The notes under the pieces: generated by a model
Databases searched by the model: none
What the model was told of the DNA's origin: nothing
What the model saw: the letters and a program-made list of their open reading frames with translations, nothing else
Part shown: in pieces, positions 10,503 through 21,871 of the stretch
Layout: every line of letters begins with the position of its first letter
How positions within the stretch are numbered: position 1 is the stretch's first letter
Assembly (NCBI RefSeq): GCF_000226115.1
Contig: NC_016458.1
Span: forward strand, 2,480,001 to 2,544,000
DNA length: 64,000 nt
Direction of reading: 5' to 3'
Source: Thermothielavioides terrestris NRRL 8126
Lineage: Eukaryota; Ascomycota; Sordariomycetes; Sordariales; Chaetomiaceae
Made by a program: the position numbers and the translations under genes

Positions 10503-13211
10503 AGACAGATAGGTGCAAGAGGACATGCGAACATTTAAAGTCGGAATGTTTGACTCGTCCCTCTACATTACGTGAGACTGAGGCACAGTGATTGCAGAAC
10601 GTGCAGTGTGCATATAATAGACGCAAATGTTTCAAAAATCGTTGCTTCACACTGCGATCGGGAAGCAGACATGGTATCGACATCTTGGAGGGCACAGTTC
10701 CAGTTCCTCTCAATTCTGGGTGGGTCTCTGGGCTCGCTTTCGGATTGGTGTCGGCGCACACGTGTCCGCTTTCCCGATCCGCATCGCGCGGTCGGCTTGG
10801 CGTGGCCGTCCTAGCCTCTTGGCAGCGGGAATTCGGCAAGATCAGGACCCAACGCCCAGGCTTCGGGCGCTTGGGAGCTCCGAGGCGGCCAAGACCTCGG
10901 GGGGACGGCGCTTCCCACATTCCGAACGACCAGGTAGGGTGCTTTTCGTCGAAGACAGCATCAAAGCTTGCGAGCGCTAAGAGTACGCTACATCTTGGCC
11001 CAGCGAGCCGCTTCTAATAAGCTTTGGTGAGTTTGAGTGTTCCGCAGCGGTGAACGGGGTGGGCGGGTTCACGAAGAAGAGCACTTCACGAACGTTTAAG
11101 CTGGCGGTGTAAATGAAGGACGTGACCGGCCCAGCGCAGACTCGGAACTTTCTGGCATATGTGAACTGTGAGTGGCCAGACAAGAGTGGGAGGACTGAGA
11201 GCAACAACTACCAGGTAGAAAACTACACCACTTGAGTCATTTGTAAACAGACTGAACTGCCTTCGGCCTAGTCCAGCAAAACAATGGAGAAAATAATGGC
11301 TCCAATTCTCGAGACCTTCTGCATGGATGTTAAATGCCCCGAGTCGGGTTACACAGTAAGCCCCGTTTACTGCGACACTCAGAGCTGAGACTGGAAAAAT
11401 CCTGTCGAAATGGCGCCGGGTACGCATATACCAGACGAACTTAATCCTCTCTTATTGGCATTGCGGCGGTCGAAGTTTGGTTGGAATCATTCTACCCAAA
11501 TCTTCCTACCCAGCGCCTAAAGCTCCCTCTCAGACGGTCAATCCAACCCCTAAGACTGCTCAGCCAAGGAGGCCGACCCATGACAGTGCTGGAGGGGCGC
11601 CCTGCGCGCAGAGGAGGCACCGGATCCATGTCCTTCAGTCAGGTTCTTCCCGAAACCCATGGATCATCCAAGGCCTCCGTTTCCCTGGGCTGAGACTTCT
11701 GCAAGCTGATGGAGGCAACTCTGGCAGCAGCGAACAACGCCCCCGAGGTGCTCCGAGGGGAGGTCGTGTTGGATCTCAGCGTCGAGCTCGCCGTTAAGCG
11801 GATATTGCCGCCTGGAAGGATGATGTGGAAGTGAAAATGCACATTAGAAAGAGCCGAGGCAGCAGCCGTGTTCGAAGTCTCGTTTTTTTATCCCTCTTTA
11901 TTGTCCTGGACGTCCGAGTGCCCAACGTGGTTCACGTTCGCGCATTCTTACCCGCAGATCCACGCCCGCGTACGCGACGACGCTTGTCGACGCCCTCTGC
12001 CCGTCCGAGGATCCCATCCCCATGCCGACGCCGCCCGTGGCGGGCCACGTGCGACTTTTGGGCCTGATGTGACGGGCGGCCCTCAAACCCGCCGTCCTCC
12101 GCTGCCAGCGCGACGTCGCTGATCCGCCCTTGCTGCGGGAGGTGGGCTATTTGCCTCACTTGATGAGGCGCTGTCGGCATGCGGATGTTATTGACACGGC
12201 CAGCACAAGTGACGACGAGGACTGCTGGGGCTTGGCAGTCCTGGAAGCCGGGCTGACTCCGGACGGAGCCACGCAGCTCGACGTCTTCTGTATCCCACTG
12301 TTGAGGATGATCTGGAACCGGCGGGGCCCTCCGTACCTGACCATCAGCTTGGTCCTTGTGTGTCATGATGCAGACGCGCGGGCAGACTCGCGGGTAGGGC
12401 CCCGGTTTATCCCCGCCGATTGGTGGTCTGAGAGTGACGAACCGAGTTGTGTGAGATCATCTAGCGTGTTTATGGCGTTGTAATTGGGAGCAGAAGTCGC
12501 AGGATGCAGATACCGCATTCAAAGCTATACAAGTTCTGTGTTTTCATCCGATATTCTTCTACTTCCTAGGCATTTTACTCACGACTCCATCCTTCGAGTT
12601 GGTTTGCTTCATTCATGTCGCTCCTGGCCGTGCTTAGCTCTCTATTCGAGCAACACAAACAAGACCGCCAACGGCGATACAGGGAATCTAACTTGAAGAG
12701 TGAAAAGGACACAACAAGGCAACAAAATGGGATGCCAAGTTACCCCAGATCCGGGAAGTTTCTCGGGTCGGCGTAGAAAGTGCCGCTTAGCTGCTAATCA
12801 CCTTCAATCACGCCTCCATGCTGAGCACTGAACAGCATAGCGAAGTGCCTCTCCGTCTCAATGTCGAGATCGGCGTTGGGTTACTTAGGTACTCTGCAGA
12901 TATACTGGCGCCCGACGCTCTCCATTGGCAACTTGGTGAAAAGGAAACGGGCACAATACACGGTACTTGCAAGTATGCAAACTGGTTAATTATTCTCTGC
13001 AGAAGGCAACGGAGACCAGGCTTCCTCTGGCAGGTTGACGGGCACGCAAGGTCGTCCGCAGGAGAAAGATCTTAAAGTTTTACACCTACCCCAGCTTCTC
13101 GTGTAAACCCTGCATGAGGTGCATTGTTGATTTGCAGGGTGCTGATCCCTGTCCCGGGTCCCACTGGTCCCAGACCCCCGGAGCTGCTGACGCGTCAGCC
13201 TGACGCGCGTC
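10503..13211. other. Gene-poor interval
   Basis: About 2.7 kb between the inverted-repeat element and the acidic repeat gene. Short reading frames (10489-11017, 11086-11427, 11825-12483) overlap on both strands with no domain, signal peptide or consistent splice pattern I recognise. It may hold degraded genes, but none can be named. Confidence 0.5.
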
Positions 13212-16200
13212 ATGGCAGCCATTGACACCAGCTCCTGCACAGTCAGCACCTTCCTGCGGCACGGAAACGGCTGTTCCGTCGCGAGCCGCCCAATGCCGCC
13301 CACAAGGAAGCGCAGTTTCAGGGCAACGTATCTGGACCATGGCACGCCGCCGCCACCGAAACGGACGCGGTCCGTCGAGGTCATCATCCTGAGCAGCGAT
13401 ACCGAGGTAGAAGAGCTCCCCGTGAACCCGCCGCGGCTGCCGCGCCACCGCATTTTGTCCCGGAAGCCTAAACAAAGGGAAGCTTCCGTCATCGACATCT
13501 CTGACGACGCCGAGGACGTCGCCGAGGACGACGAGGAGGACAACGACGAGGACGACGAGGAGGACGATGCCGAAGGCGACGCTGAAGACGACGAGGAGGA
13601 GGACACCGAGGACGATGCGGAGGACGACGCGGAGGACGACGAGGAGGACAACGAGGAGGACAACGACGACGACGATACCGACGAATCCCAGCCTCACCGT
13701 ACGCTTTCGGTTCTCAAGCAGCTGCAGCAGGACGCCTTCAACGACTCCAAGGCTGGTCTGCGCGACAATCAGCGCGAGCCCGCCGGTGCCATCACCGAGC
13801 CTGCCGCCGATGACGACGACAGCGACGACGACGATACCGACGGATCCCAGCCCCACCGCGCGGCATCGGTTCTCGAGCAGCTACAGCAGGACGCCTTCGG
13901 CGACTTGAAGCTCGACCAGTGCGACGAGTCAGACGATCTACGCGAGCCGGCCGGTGCCATCAACCCCGCCGCCGCCGCCGCCGACGATGATACCGACGGA
14001 TCCCAGCCCCACCTGGCGCAGTCGGTTCTCGAGCAGCTGCAACAAGACGCCTTCCACGACTTCAAGGCCGATCTGTGCGACGAGCTCGACAATCTGCGCG
14101 AGCCCGCCGCCGACTCCCGTGACGACGACGCAACATCGTGCGCGCCGCTCCGCGACGTGCTGCGGCAGTGGGTTGCACCGCGGCAGGACAAGGCGTCGCG
14201 CTATACCGACTGTCTCTGCTACAGGCTTGACCACGCGTACAACAGCGCGCGGGGATTCTCCCAGCGGGCCTTGGTCGGCCGGGATCGGGCGGTGGTTCGG
14301 ACGCTGTGTCGGCTTGCGGGCGAACTGCCGTTCGAGGTCTTCCTCGCCGTGCTGGAGACGGAGACGGGGGCTGGCGGCGCCGCGCCCGAGGACTACCTCG
14401 TCTCCAGTCTTGTTGACCTGCAGGGGAACGAGGTTGTGTCGTACATCGTTGTGGACGAACAGAATTGGGTGCAGGCGCGGTTTGGTGCCTCGACGTCGCG
14501 TGCTGCTGGCTACCTCGATGCCGTGAGTACATTCCTCTGCTGTCTCCCATGACCAGCGACTGGGCGGTGGAGCTCACCTCGGCTTCGGTTTGCAGGCGGT
14601 GGTGCTGCTTCCGAGAGACAGCGTGGTCGACTTTCTGCTACGGTGGACTGAAGCTCCTGCCGCGATGCCGGGCCGAGACTCTCTCGAGATGCGAGAAGTC
14701 CAGGGGCTTGTTCAGTACTTCGCGGCTCGCATCTTGGAGACGGACAGGCGCGACCACCGGCTTCTGCCCATCTTCAAGGAGCTCTGTGTCCGGGTCTGGC
14801 AGCTCGACGAGGCAAAAGGCCTTGCTCTGCTTCCCGGTTCCGTGGTGCAGACCGTTTTGCAGGCCGTGCTTCATGCGCAAGATTGGCCCTTCTTTGAACA
14901 GGTCGCTTCCCGCCTCGGCGGCCAGCCCCCTGTGCCGTTTTTGCAGTGGGTGGTCCAGGAGGTAGATTCCGGACGTCTGCCCCTCCAGCCAATACAGAAA
15001 GGGTATGCGCCCGCCCCTTGTGCCCTTGAAAAAAAGAGTGTAGCTGACCGCTTTGGAGCTTGCTGGCCGCCGCTCTCACTTCCACCACGACCGTTGCTAG
15101 ATATCGTATCGCCTATCAACTGATTTTGTTGCGGCCGTCAGAGAGCGGCTGGGAGGATTTCCTGCGACAGTTAGTACTCGGCTCGCTGGACGATATAAGG
15201 CTAGATGGAGGGTGTTCTCATGACGGCCGCTTCTTGGTTGGCCTCGTCCACGGTGTGCTTGGCTCCGAGGCTCTGGAGTCGAGGTAAGTGGCCGGTGGCC
15301 CTTCCGTCCCAGCGGGTGGTGAGATGCTGACATTGAACAGGCTTGTACCGCGTGCTAGAAAGACTGCTAGTCATACGTCTGTGTGGCTAGGTGCCCTATG
15401 TGACGTTCTTGACGCCTGTATGCGCTGTCCGTCTCTAGCGCCATCTCTCGAAGGTTTTTTCGAGCAGATAGCAGGCCTCGTCACGGACGCGATTCAGGTT
15501 CCCAAGCTCTTCCAGAGGGGCGCGCATGGCCCGAACCCACGGAAAGACTACTGTTGTGAGTGTGCTCGCTCGGTACCTCCAGCATCAGTCTCTCTTGGGG
15601 CACTCGATGGTCGCGACCTCGCCAGGTTCGTCTCCGAGCTCACCACCCGCGGCCTGCGCAGTGTTCTGGCGCGTTTGGCTCTCAAAATCGTCTCTAGCGT
15701 GGAGCTCATCAGGTCTCGGGCCCTCGCCATCCTGCTGTCATTTCTACGACACCTGCTGGACATCTTTAAAACACGCAGCCATGTCCTGGCCACCCCTCTC
15801 TTCCGCCACCTTTTCGACGCGATCCTCCAAGCGTGCATTACTCGCTGGGTCGGAGTGCCGCCGCTGGGGTGGGAACCGAAATCTCGACAGGTTGACTGCT
15901 CGTGCAGGCCCTGTACCTTGTTTGCTCGCTTTCTCCACAGCGACGTTCCCTGCACGAGTTTTCCTATGCTTTCATGCGACGAAACCCGTCACATCAGTAG
16001 GCACCTGGTGCCACACGCCCGGGAAAGGTACCGATGCGAGTTCACGATGGAAAACCACGGCTTAGTTGTCAGGAAGTTGGAGGACAAGGACTCCCAAAGT
16101 TTGCGGGACTGGGCCGACAGGGCGGCCATGGTTAAGGCCAAGTTAGCGAAGCTGGATGGTCCTGCTTTGCGTGGCATCCTCGGCAGGGAATACCACGACA

Positions 16201-17177
16201 TTTTCGGCGCCTTGACATACCGGCCCGCCGGAGCACGGCCTCCCGTGCCCATGGAGGAGTTGGAAGAGCCCGATGACGATACTCGGCGATGTAGCGCTGC
16301 CGAATCTCGCACCCCAACGCAGCCAAACACGATGGCAAGTTCTGCGCGGTGCCCGCGCGGAAGCAGTTGCCGGTCCGACACCGACACACAGCAGCTTTTG
16401 AAGACGTCCGCCCACGATTCCCGCGCATGGTCAAGGCCAGATCATGCATCACCTTCCGCCCGTCACGCAGTGAACGATCCCAACAACCCGAAACCGCCGT
16501 TAACGCCGGCCGCTTCGTCGCCTTCCGAAACCTCCCCCGGGTACCAGCTCTTCGCCGCCGAGCTCGGCCAACGTCTGCGCAAGCTGCAGTCATTCACCAC
16601 TCCGGAGTCCGTCCAGGCCTCCATTAGGAAGCGCTGGCAGGCGCTTAGCGCCCAGGACCGGCAGTACTACGATGCAAAGGCTGCGCGGATGCGCTCTTCA
16701 GCTGTCCCGTTCGATCCGCGCCAGGATCGCTTACCGTTGTCCCCGAAGGCCTCGCCCAATCCTCCGTTACCTCTGACCCAACCGGCGGCGCGATCGACTC
16801 CTCGCGACGGCGGACACGCCGTGCCCGACAGCAGCAGGTGGCGTCAGCCGAGGCCACCGGCCTCGACTCCGAGACCTCGCCCTACCCCGTATGCAGCGGC
16901 GGCGGCTGCCAAGCCACCACCATCTCGTGCGTTGGCGCCTGTTTCATCGAGCCGCCTGAACTCGGCCGCGTCAAGAGGGGTCCAACCGAGAATCAAGGCG
17001 GAGAAGCCGCCGCATGGGACTTCTTCGCGGGGCGCCAAGGGCAAGGCTGTCGGCGTCATCGACTTGACGGGAGGTAGCCAAGCGAGAATCAAGGCGGAGA
17101 AGCTGCCGCATGGAACTTCTTCGCGGGGCGGTCGGCGTAAGGCTGTCGAAGTCGTTGACCTAACGGGCGAGGACTGA
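13212..17177 (+). CDS. Acidic repeat protein with SUMO-interaction-like motifs, HMG-box-like segment and CDC-type cysteine motif
   Basis: Unrecognised large fungal protein, probably nuclear. Exons: 13212..14522, 14596..15002, 15059..15283, 15341..17177 (introns of 73, 56 and 57 nt, with GCTGAC-type branch sites in the last two); product 1259 residues. Residues 55-60 (VEVIIL followed by SSDTE) and 93-99 (VIDISDD) look like SUMO-interacting motifs. An Asp/Glu-only tract follows, then three copies of a ~53-residue repeat (SQPH..SVL-QLQQDAF). The middle holds alpha-helical conserved sequence and a Cys cluster near 831 (VDCSCRPC), then an HMG-box-like stretch at about 1048-1100 (YQLFAAE..RW..LSAQDRQYYDAKA). 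The C-terminus is a 32-residue unit repeated twice, each with the sumoylation consensus IKAE and a VIDLT/VVDLT motif. A SUMO-linked chromatin role is inference. Confidence 0.75.
13503..13682 (+). repeat. GAC/GAG microsatellite-like coding tract
   Basis: Almost uninterrupted GAC, GAG and GCC codons encoding an Asp/Glu/Ala tract of about 60 residues in the acidic repeat protein. Likely length-variable between strains. Confidence 0.8.
13677..14115 (+). repeat. Three coding repeats of ~156-159 bp
   Basis: Unit starts align at 13677, 13836 and 13992. Each encodes (D)TD-SQPH, a short variable piece, SVL(K/E)QLQQDAF and a closing REPAGAI or REPAAD. DNA identity is high, indicating recent tandem duplication. 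Confidence 0.8.
16989..17177 (+). repeat. Tandem 96-bp coding repeat with IKAE and (V/I)DLT motifs
   Basis: Two units (from 16989 and 17085) encode RIKAEK(P/L)PHGTSSRG, a basic linker and VGVIDLTGG or VEVVDLTGED. The second ends at the stop codon. Confidence 0.85.
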
Positions 17178-18080
17178 CGGCTTGGATCACCCTTGGATTA
17201 CCTTACACATTTTGTAATTGCCGTATAACATCCATTACACGCCTTGTGTACGCGGGAATCCACACGAGCTTGCATATTCTTGTTGGCGTGACGCTCAAGA
17301 CCTCCCATTATTTTTGTCTCACGATGTTCGTCCATGGTTGCTTTGCATCTGCAGATTTGCCTGAACACAGCATGCGGGGCTGCGGCCGCAGGGCTCTTGG
17401 CTGAATCGTTACATTTGCCGCCGGGAGCTGCACACACTACTGGCTGGCCCCCCCGGGCTCCTGCAGAGAGGGCTCCATCGATCGCGCTTCTCAACGCGCC
17501 AGTGACTCGCCCGTATTTCCAACGAGTTGGCAGTCAGTTCGGGAGCTCTGCATACCTGCCTTCCACCTCCAAATATGGATGACTGGTCCCCAGTGGCGGG
17601 CGCTCCCGCGGGAAGGGTGGGCCTGATGGACGGGTCAGCCGCTCATCCCCCCGGTCACCCGTCTCGGGACGGTGGGGCTGCTGCGGGAGGCTGGGCTGTT
17701 AGGTCGGTGTGATGGTGCCCGAAACTTCGTCCGCTAACGAACGTGAGGGGATGGTGCCGGCGCCAAGAACAGCCACTCAAGAACATGGTTGGTTACACAG
17801 CCGGGAACATGCTCGCGAGCTCTCGTGCCGCGCTCTGGCTGCCGACAGTTAAAGATGTCGGCTCGGCTCAGCCCAGAGCTTTTCGTCCTGCTCTGTTACC
17901 GCTCGCCACGACCGAGAACGTCGAGAAACCTCTAGTTGTCCCCCCATATCTGTATCGCGACGACGACGACGACGACGACGACAACGACGACAACAACAAG
18001 GGCAGCAGCATTTTCCCACGTCTTGTTCCCCGCGTCTTGCACATCGAGATCGGACCCCACTTGCACCGAAGCTTGAGACC
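17178..18080. other. Intergenic, promoter side of the two-TM protein gene
   Basis: No gene recognised. A GAC microsatellite (about 17958-17998) lies some 85 bp upstream of the next start codon, probably in the 5' leader. Confidence 0.55.
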
Positions 18081-19226
18081 ATGGCGCGGATCTCGCCCAC
18101 AACTAGCGCGAACGCGGTCGAGGCCGCGGCCGCACCGTCCAAGACGCCGAGCCCCGGGCGCGGCACGTCGTCCACCATGACCCCGTTCGCCGGCCTGCCG
18201 CAGGGCTTGAACTTCAACGAGGACCTCGAGGTGGTTATCGCCGAGAAGCAGACGCGGAAGATGCTCCGGGCCAAGCAGGGCAAGAAGCAATACCTACCTG
18301 GCCAGCCGCGCGTGCGCCTGGAGGGGACCGAGCACAATGCCGACGCCAACACGGACGGCCTGCTCGAGTACCTGCGCGAATCGCACAGCACGGCGGAGCT
18401 CGACGACCTCCTCCCCTTCATGCGCTACATCTTCGTGCAGACGCCGTCGTACAAGCACATCATGCCGCTGCACCACCAAAAGTCCCACGCGCGCGACCTC
18501 AAGGTGACGGAGCACCCGGGCCTCCACCTGGTCTGGTACTACGAGCTCATCTTCGTCAAGCCGGTGCCGGCCTACTTCTACTCGCCGGCGTTCTGGGAGT
18601 ACCTCGAGAACGCCGACCAGGGGCTGTACCGCGCGTGTCTCGGCTTCATGCGGAGCTACTACCTGCTCATCAAGTACGAGATCGACTTCGAGCTGGCGCG
18701 CGAGCTGCGCCTCATCCCGCGCAAGGCCGACGGCGAGTACCCGACCTACGAGGAATGGTGCAGCTTCATCGAGCCGTTCGGCCAGGTCGGCGACCACTGG
18801 GTCAACCGGCGGTACCACTACGGCGAGCTGCGGCTGACGCGCATCAACCGCGCCGCCTTCCTCTTCCGCGGCAGCCTGGCCTACTTCCACATCTACCCGC
18901 AGTGGGGGTCGTTTCTGGAGCACACGCTGGCGCCGCTGCTCACCCTGTTCGCCGTCTGCTCCGTCGTGCTCAACTCGATGCAGGTCAGCCTCGCGGCGCT
19001 CGTCATGGCCGACAGCCCGCCGGCCGGGCGGTGGTCCCACTTCGTCGACGCGTCCGTCTGGTTCCCCATCGTCGTCATGCTCGCCATCGCCGCCGTGCTG
19101 GCCGCCGCCGTCGTCGGCATAACCCTCATGGGGTTCAAGGACCTGTTCCGCGCCAATTACGTCCGGCACCGGCGCAAGAACGGAGACGCCGACGCCGGCA
19201 CCCGCACCCACGGCATGGTCTGGTAG
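18081..19226 (+). CDS. Conserved fungal membrane protein (DUF6601-like), two C-terminal TM helices
   Basis: Single-exon protein of 381 residues. A disordered, Ala/Ser/Pro-rich N-terminus (1-45) is followed by a conserved globular region with aromatic signatures (HLVWYYELIFVKPVPAYF; AFWEYL; YLLIKYEIDFELA; WCSFIEPFG; RYHYGELRLTRIN; AYFHIYPQWGSFLEH). Two hydrophobic helices follow at about 288-311 and 330-357, and a short basic tail ends the protein. The layout and motifs match a family of fungal proteins of unknown function that I recall as DUF6601. The sequence suggests a membrane-anchored protein with its large N-terminal domain in the cytosol. It is convergent with the asparagine synthetase gene, with only 138 bp between the two stop codons. 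Confidence 0.8.
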   Translation: MARISPTTSANAVEAAAAPSKTPSPGRGTSSTMTPFAGLPQGLNFNEDLEVVIAEKQTRKMLRAKQGKKQYLPGQPRVRLEGTEHNADANTDGLLEYLRESHSTAELDDLLPFMRYIFVQTPSYKHIMPLHHQKSHARDLKVTEHPGLHLVWYYELIFVKPVPAYFYSPAFWEYLENADQGLYRACLGFMRSYYLLIKYEIDFELARELRLIPRKADGEYPTYEEWCSFIEPFGQVGDHWVNRRYHYGELRLTRINRAAFLFRGSLAYFHIYPQWGSFLEHTLAPLLTLFAVCSVVLNSMQVSLAALVMADSPPAGRWSHFVDASVWFPIVVMLAIAAVLAAAVVGITLMGFKDLFRANYVRHRRKNGDADAGTRTHGMVW

Positions 19227-19364
19227 TCACGGACCGACCGCTTCTTCTTGGCTCTATCTATCTATCCGCAGCGCAACGGGCTGTCTGGCAACAATATCTT
19301 GGCTCCTCCTCCACCTCCCCCTCCTTTCCCCCCCTTCTAATCTGTGTCCCGGGCTCGTCATTCA

Positions 19365-21871
19365 TCATGCCTGCCCGCCCAGACCTCCATCGGTGTTTCC
19401 TCCCCTCGCTTGGTCGCTCGGCTCGGCCCGCCGCACGCCGAAGCGCTCACTGATCGTTACCCACGCCGCCACGGCGAGCAGCAGCCTGAACGACCCGCGG
19501 TCCGCGTCGTCGCCGAACGCCGTGTCCATGGCCGCCTTCACGTGCTCGTAATCGACAAACCCGAGCCTCTCGACCGCCTCCCTGGTGCAGATCTCCCTCA
19601 TCTTCTTGTCCAGCGGCCCGTCCTTGGGCCACCGGTTGGGCGCCACGTACGGCTGCTTCTTGCGCTCGTACAGCTCCTGGGTGATGAACGGCTTGCCCGC
19701 CTCCCGCAGGATCCACTTCTCCGTGAACAGGTCCGCGAGGACGTTCCCGTTCTCCCACGGCAGCCCGCCGCTGCGGGCCTCGTTCTCCCGCTCGGGGGTG
19801 TAGGCCAGCTTGACGCTGGGCGGCAGCCCGTTCGCGTACTCGGACAGCACGTGGTCGAGGAACGGCGGGCGCGCCTCGATGCTGTGGGCCATCTCGGTGC
19901 GATCGCCCAAACACGTCAGCAGCATGTTGGCGAGCAGGGACCGGCTCCACAGGTACTGCGCCGTGTGCAGCGGGTGCCACGTCTCGCGCATCTTCTGCTT
20001 CGCCTCCTCCGGCATCTCCGCGGTCTGCGCCATCACAGGGTCCGCGCCGGCCCACGCCTCGCGCACCCACGAGCTCCAGAGGGCGGGCGGCGGCAGGAAC
20101 GCCTGCGTCAGCCCCAGCATCCTGACCTCGTTGACGGCGCGGAACGCCTCCGGGTTGGTGGGGTTCCTCGAACCCAGGCTCCGCTCCCGCTGCACCATCG
20201 CCATGAACTCCCTGCGGCCGCGCTCCCGCAGGCTGTCGCGCAGCGCCGCGTCCCGGGCCAGCTCGGTCCCGGGCATGGCCGGGTCGGGCTCGCGCAGGAA
20301 CTCGCCGATGAGCCAGGGGTAGCCGGCGAAGTGCTCGTCGGAGCCCTCGCCCGTGAGCACGACCTTGAAGCCGTGCTCGCGAGGGAGGGTGGACAAGACG
20401 AACTTGCCGACCGAGTTCAGGTTCATGTTGTGGTGCTCGCAGTGCCAGACCGAGTCGGCGAAGTTGTCGGCCAGCGTGGCCTCGTCCATGCGCTTCTTGA
20501 GGATCTGCACGCCCAGCCAGTTGGCCGTCCGCTCGGCGACGTCTGTGCTTGCGAGGTTAGCGCCGGCACTGGTCTCTGTCATCGACTTTTGTTGCTTGCG
20601 GAGCGACGTTACCCGACTCGTCGTAGCTGCCCTGGCCGGGGAACTCGATGCTGAAGCAGCAGATGCGGCTGGTCGCGTCCTGGTTGCCGAGCCGCGCGCC
20701 CTCCTCGCGAACGAGGTGCGTCACGATGCCGGCCACCAGGGACGAGTCGATGCCGCCCGACAGGTAGATGCCGACGGGCACGTCGGCGCGCAGCCGCAGG
20801 CGGATCGCCTCGGTCAGCTGCTCGCGCACGCCCAGCACCATCTCGTCGACGGTCCGCGTCTCCGGCTCGCGCTGCACACAGCCACACACAGAGAGAGACC
20901 ACGTCAGCCAGCCAGCCAACCCTCTTCACCACGCTCTAAGACTTCCTACTCACCTTGTCCCTGTACTCCATATCCCAGTACCGCTTCTGCACCACCTGCC
21001 CGTCCGGCGTCACCCGCATCCAACACCCCGGCTGGATCTTGCGCACCCCCTTAAACAGCGTCCGCTCGCCCACCATCCACGTGCCCTCGACGATGGCACC
21101 GACGTCCCACTCGGGCGTGTCCCAGCCGGTGGCCAGAAACGCCTTAGCCTCGGCGGCAATCAGCAGCCTCTTACTACTGCTCGCTCCCCGCTCTCCCTCC
21201 GCGACAGCATCCTCCTCCTCCCCCTCCTCCTCCTCCTCCTCGCGGCGGTGGTGGTCGTCCACGACGGTCCAAAAAAGCGGCTTGATACCAAACCGATCGC
21301 GGGCCGCGATCACGGAGCCGTCGCGCTCGTCGAACAGCACGAGCGCGAACTCGCCGCGCAGGCGGTCCAGGAACCGCGGCGCGCCGTGCGCAAGGTACAG
21401 CGCGACGACCAGCTCGGTGTCGGCGCGCGAGGCGAACACGTAGCCGTGCGGCGCCGCCTCGAGCTCCCGCCGCAGGCTGTCGGCCGCGTCGTCGTAGATC
21501 TCGCCGTTGACCACGCAGTGCACGCGCCCGCACGGCGAGTGGTGCGGCTGCGTGCCCGACGCGGACAGGTCGTTGATCGAGAGCCGGTTGTGTGCCAGGC
21601 CCGGGGGATGTCAATAGGGGTTGAGAGGCCGCGGGGGTGGGGGGGAGGGGAGGAGGGGGAGGGGGGGTGTTGTGGAGAGGGAAAGGGACAGCCTACCGAC
21701 GGTCGCGTCGTCGTTGATCCAGATGCCCTTGGCGTCCGGGCCGCGGTGGGCGATTAGGTCGAGGCTCTTGCTGAGCTGGGTCTCGAGCGCGGCGCGGGCC
21801 TGGGCTGCGGCCGGGCCGCTGGTGCGCGGCTGGCGCCGGTCGAGGGTTATGCAAGCGGTAATGCCGCACAT
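19365..21871 (-). CDS. Asparagine synthetase (glutamine-hydrolysing), class B, bacterial-like type
   Basis: Makes asparagine, or an amide analogue, from aspartate, glutamine and ATP. Exons: complement 21871..21697, 21600..20954, 20871..20613, 20542..19365; product 752 residues. The N-terminal glutaminase domain starts MCGI with nucleophile C2 and contains RGPDAKG, AHNRLSIND, NGEIYDD and SRADTE. The C-terminal synthetase domain has the ATP PP-loop SGGIDSS (312-318), GEGSDEHFAGY and SIEARPPFLDH. A Glu-rich insert (about 175-200) interrupts the glutaminase domain. It is longer than the ~570-residue housekeeping fungal enzyme and resembles the long AsnB-like paralogue, so it may serve a specialised amidation. 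The first intron (21696-21601) begins GTAGGC, but no AG is found before the conserved AHNRLSIND block; the predicted acceptor reads GG. Confidence 0.85.

Noticed and set aside
11932..12483. Overlapping frames on both strands
   Set aside because: Composition-driven; no family match or consistent exon structure.
13677..14115. Could the regular repeats be a CRISPR array?
   Set aside because: They are in-frame coding repeats in a eukaryotic gene with no unique spacers; no CRISPR array exists in this window.
18294..19211. 305-codon minus-strand frame
   Set aside because: Mirror image of the two-TM protein gene; rich in Asp/Val/Gly/Arg as expected from GC-biased antisense, with no domain.
19344..20654. 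436-codon plus-strand frame
   Set aside because: Antisense shadow of the asparagine synthetase exon; the minus strand has clear family motifs.
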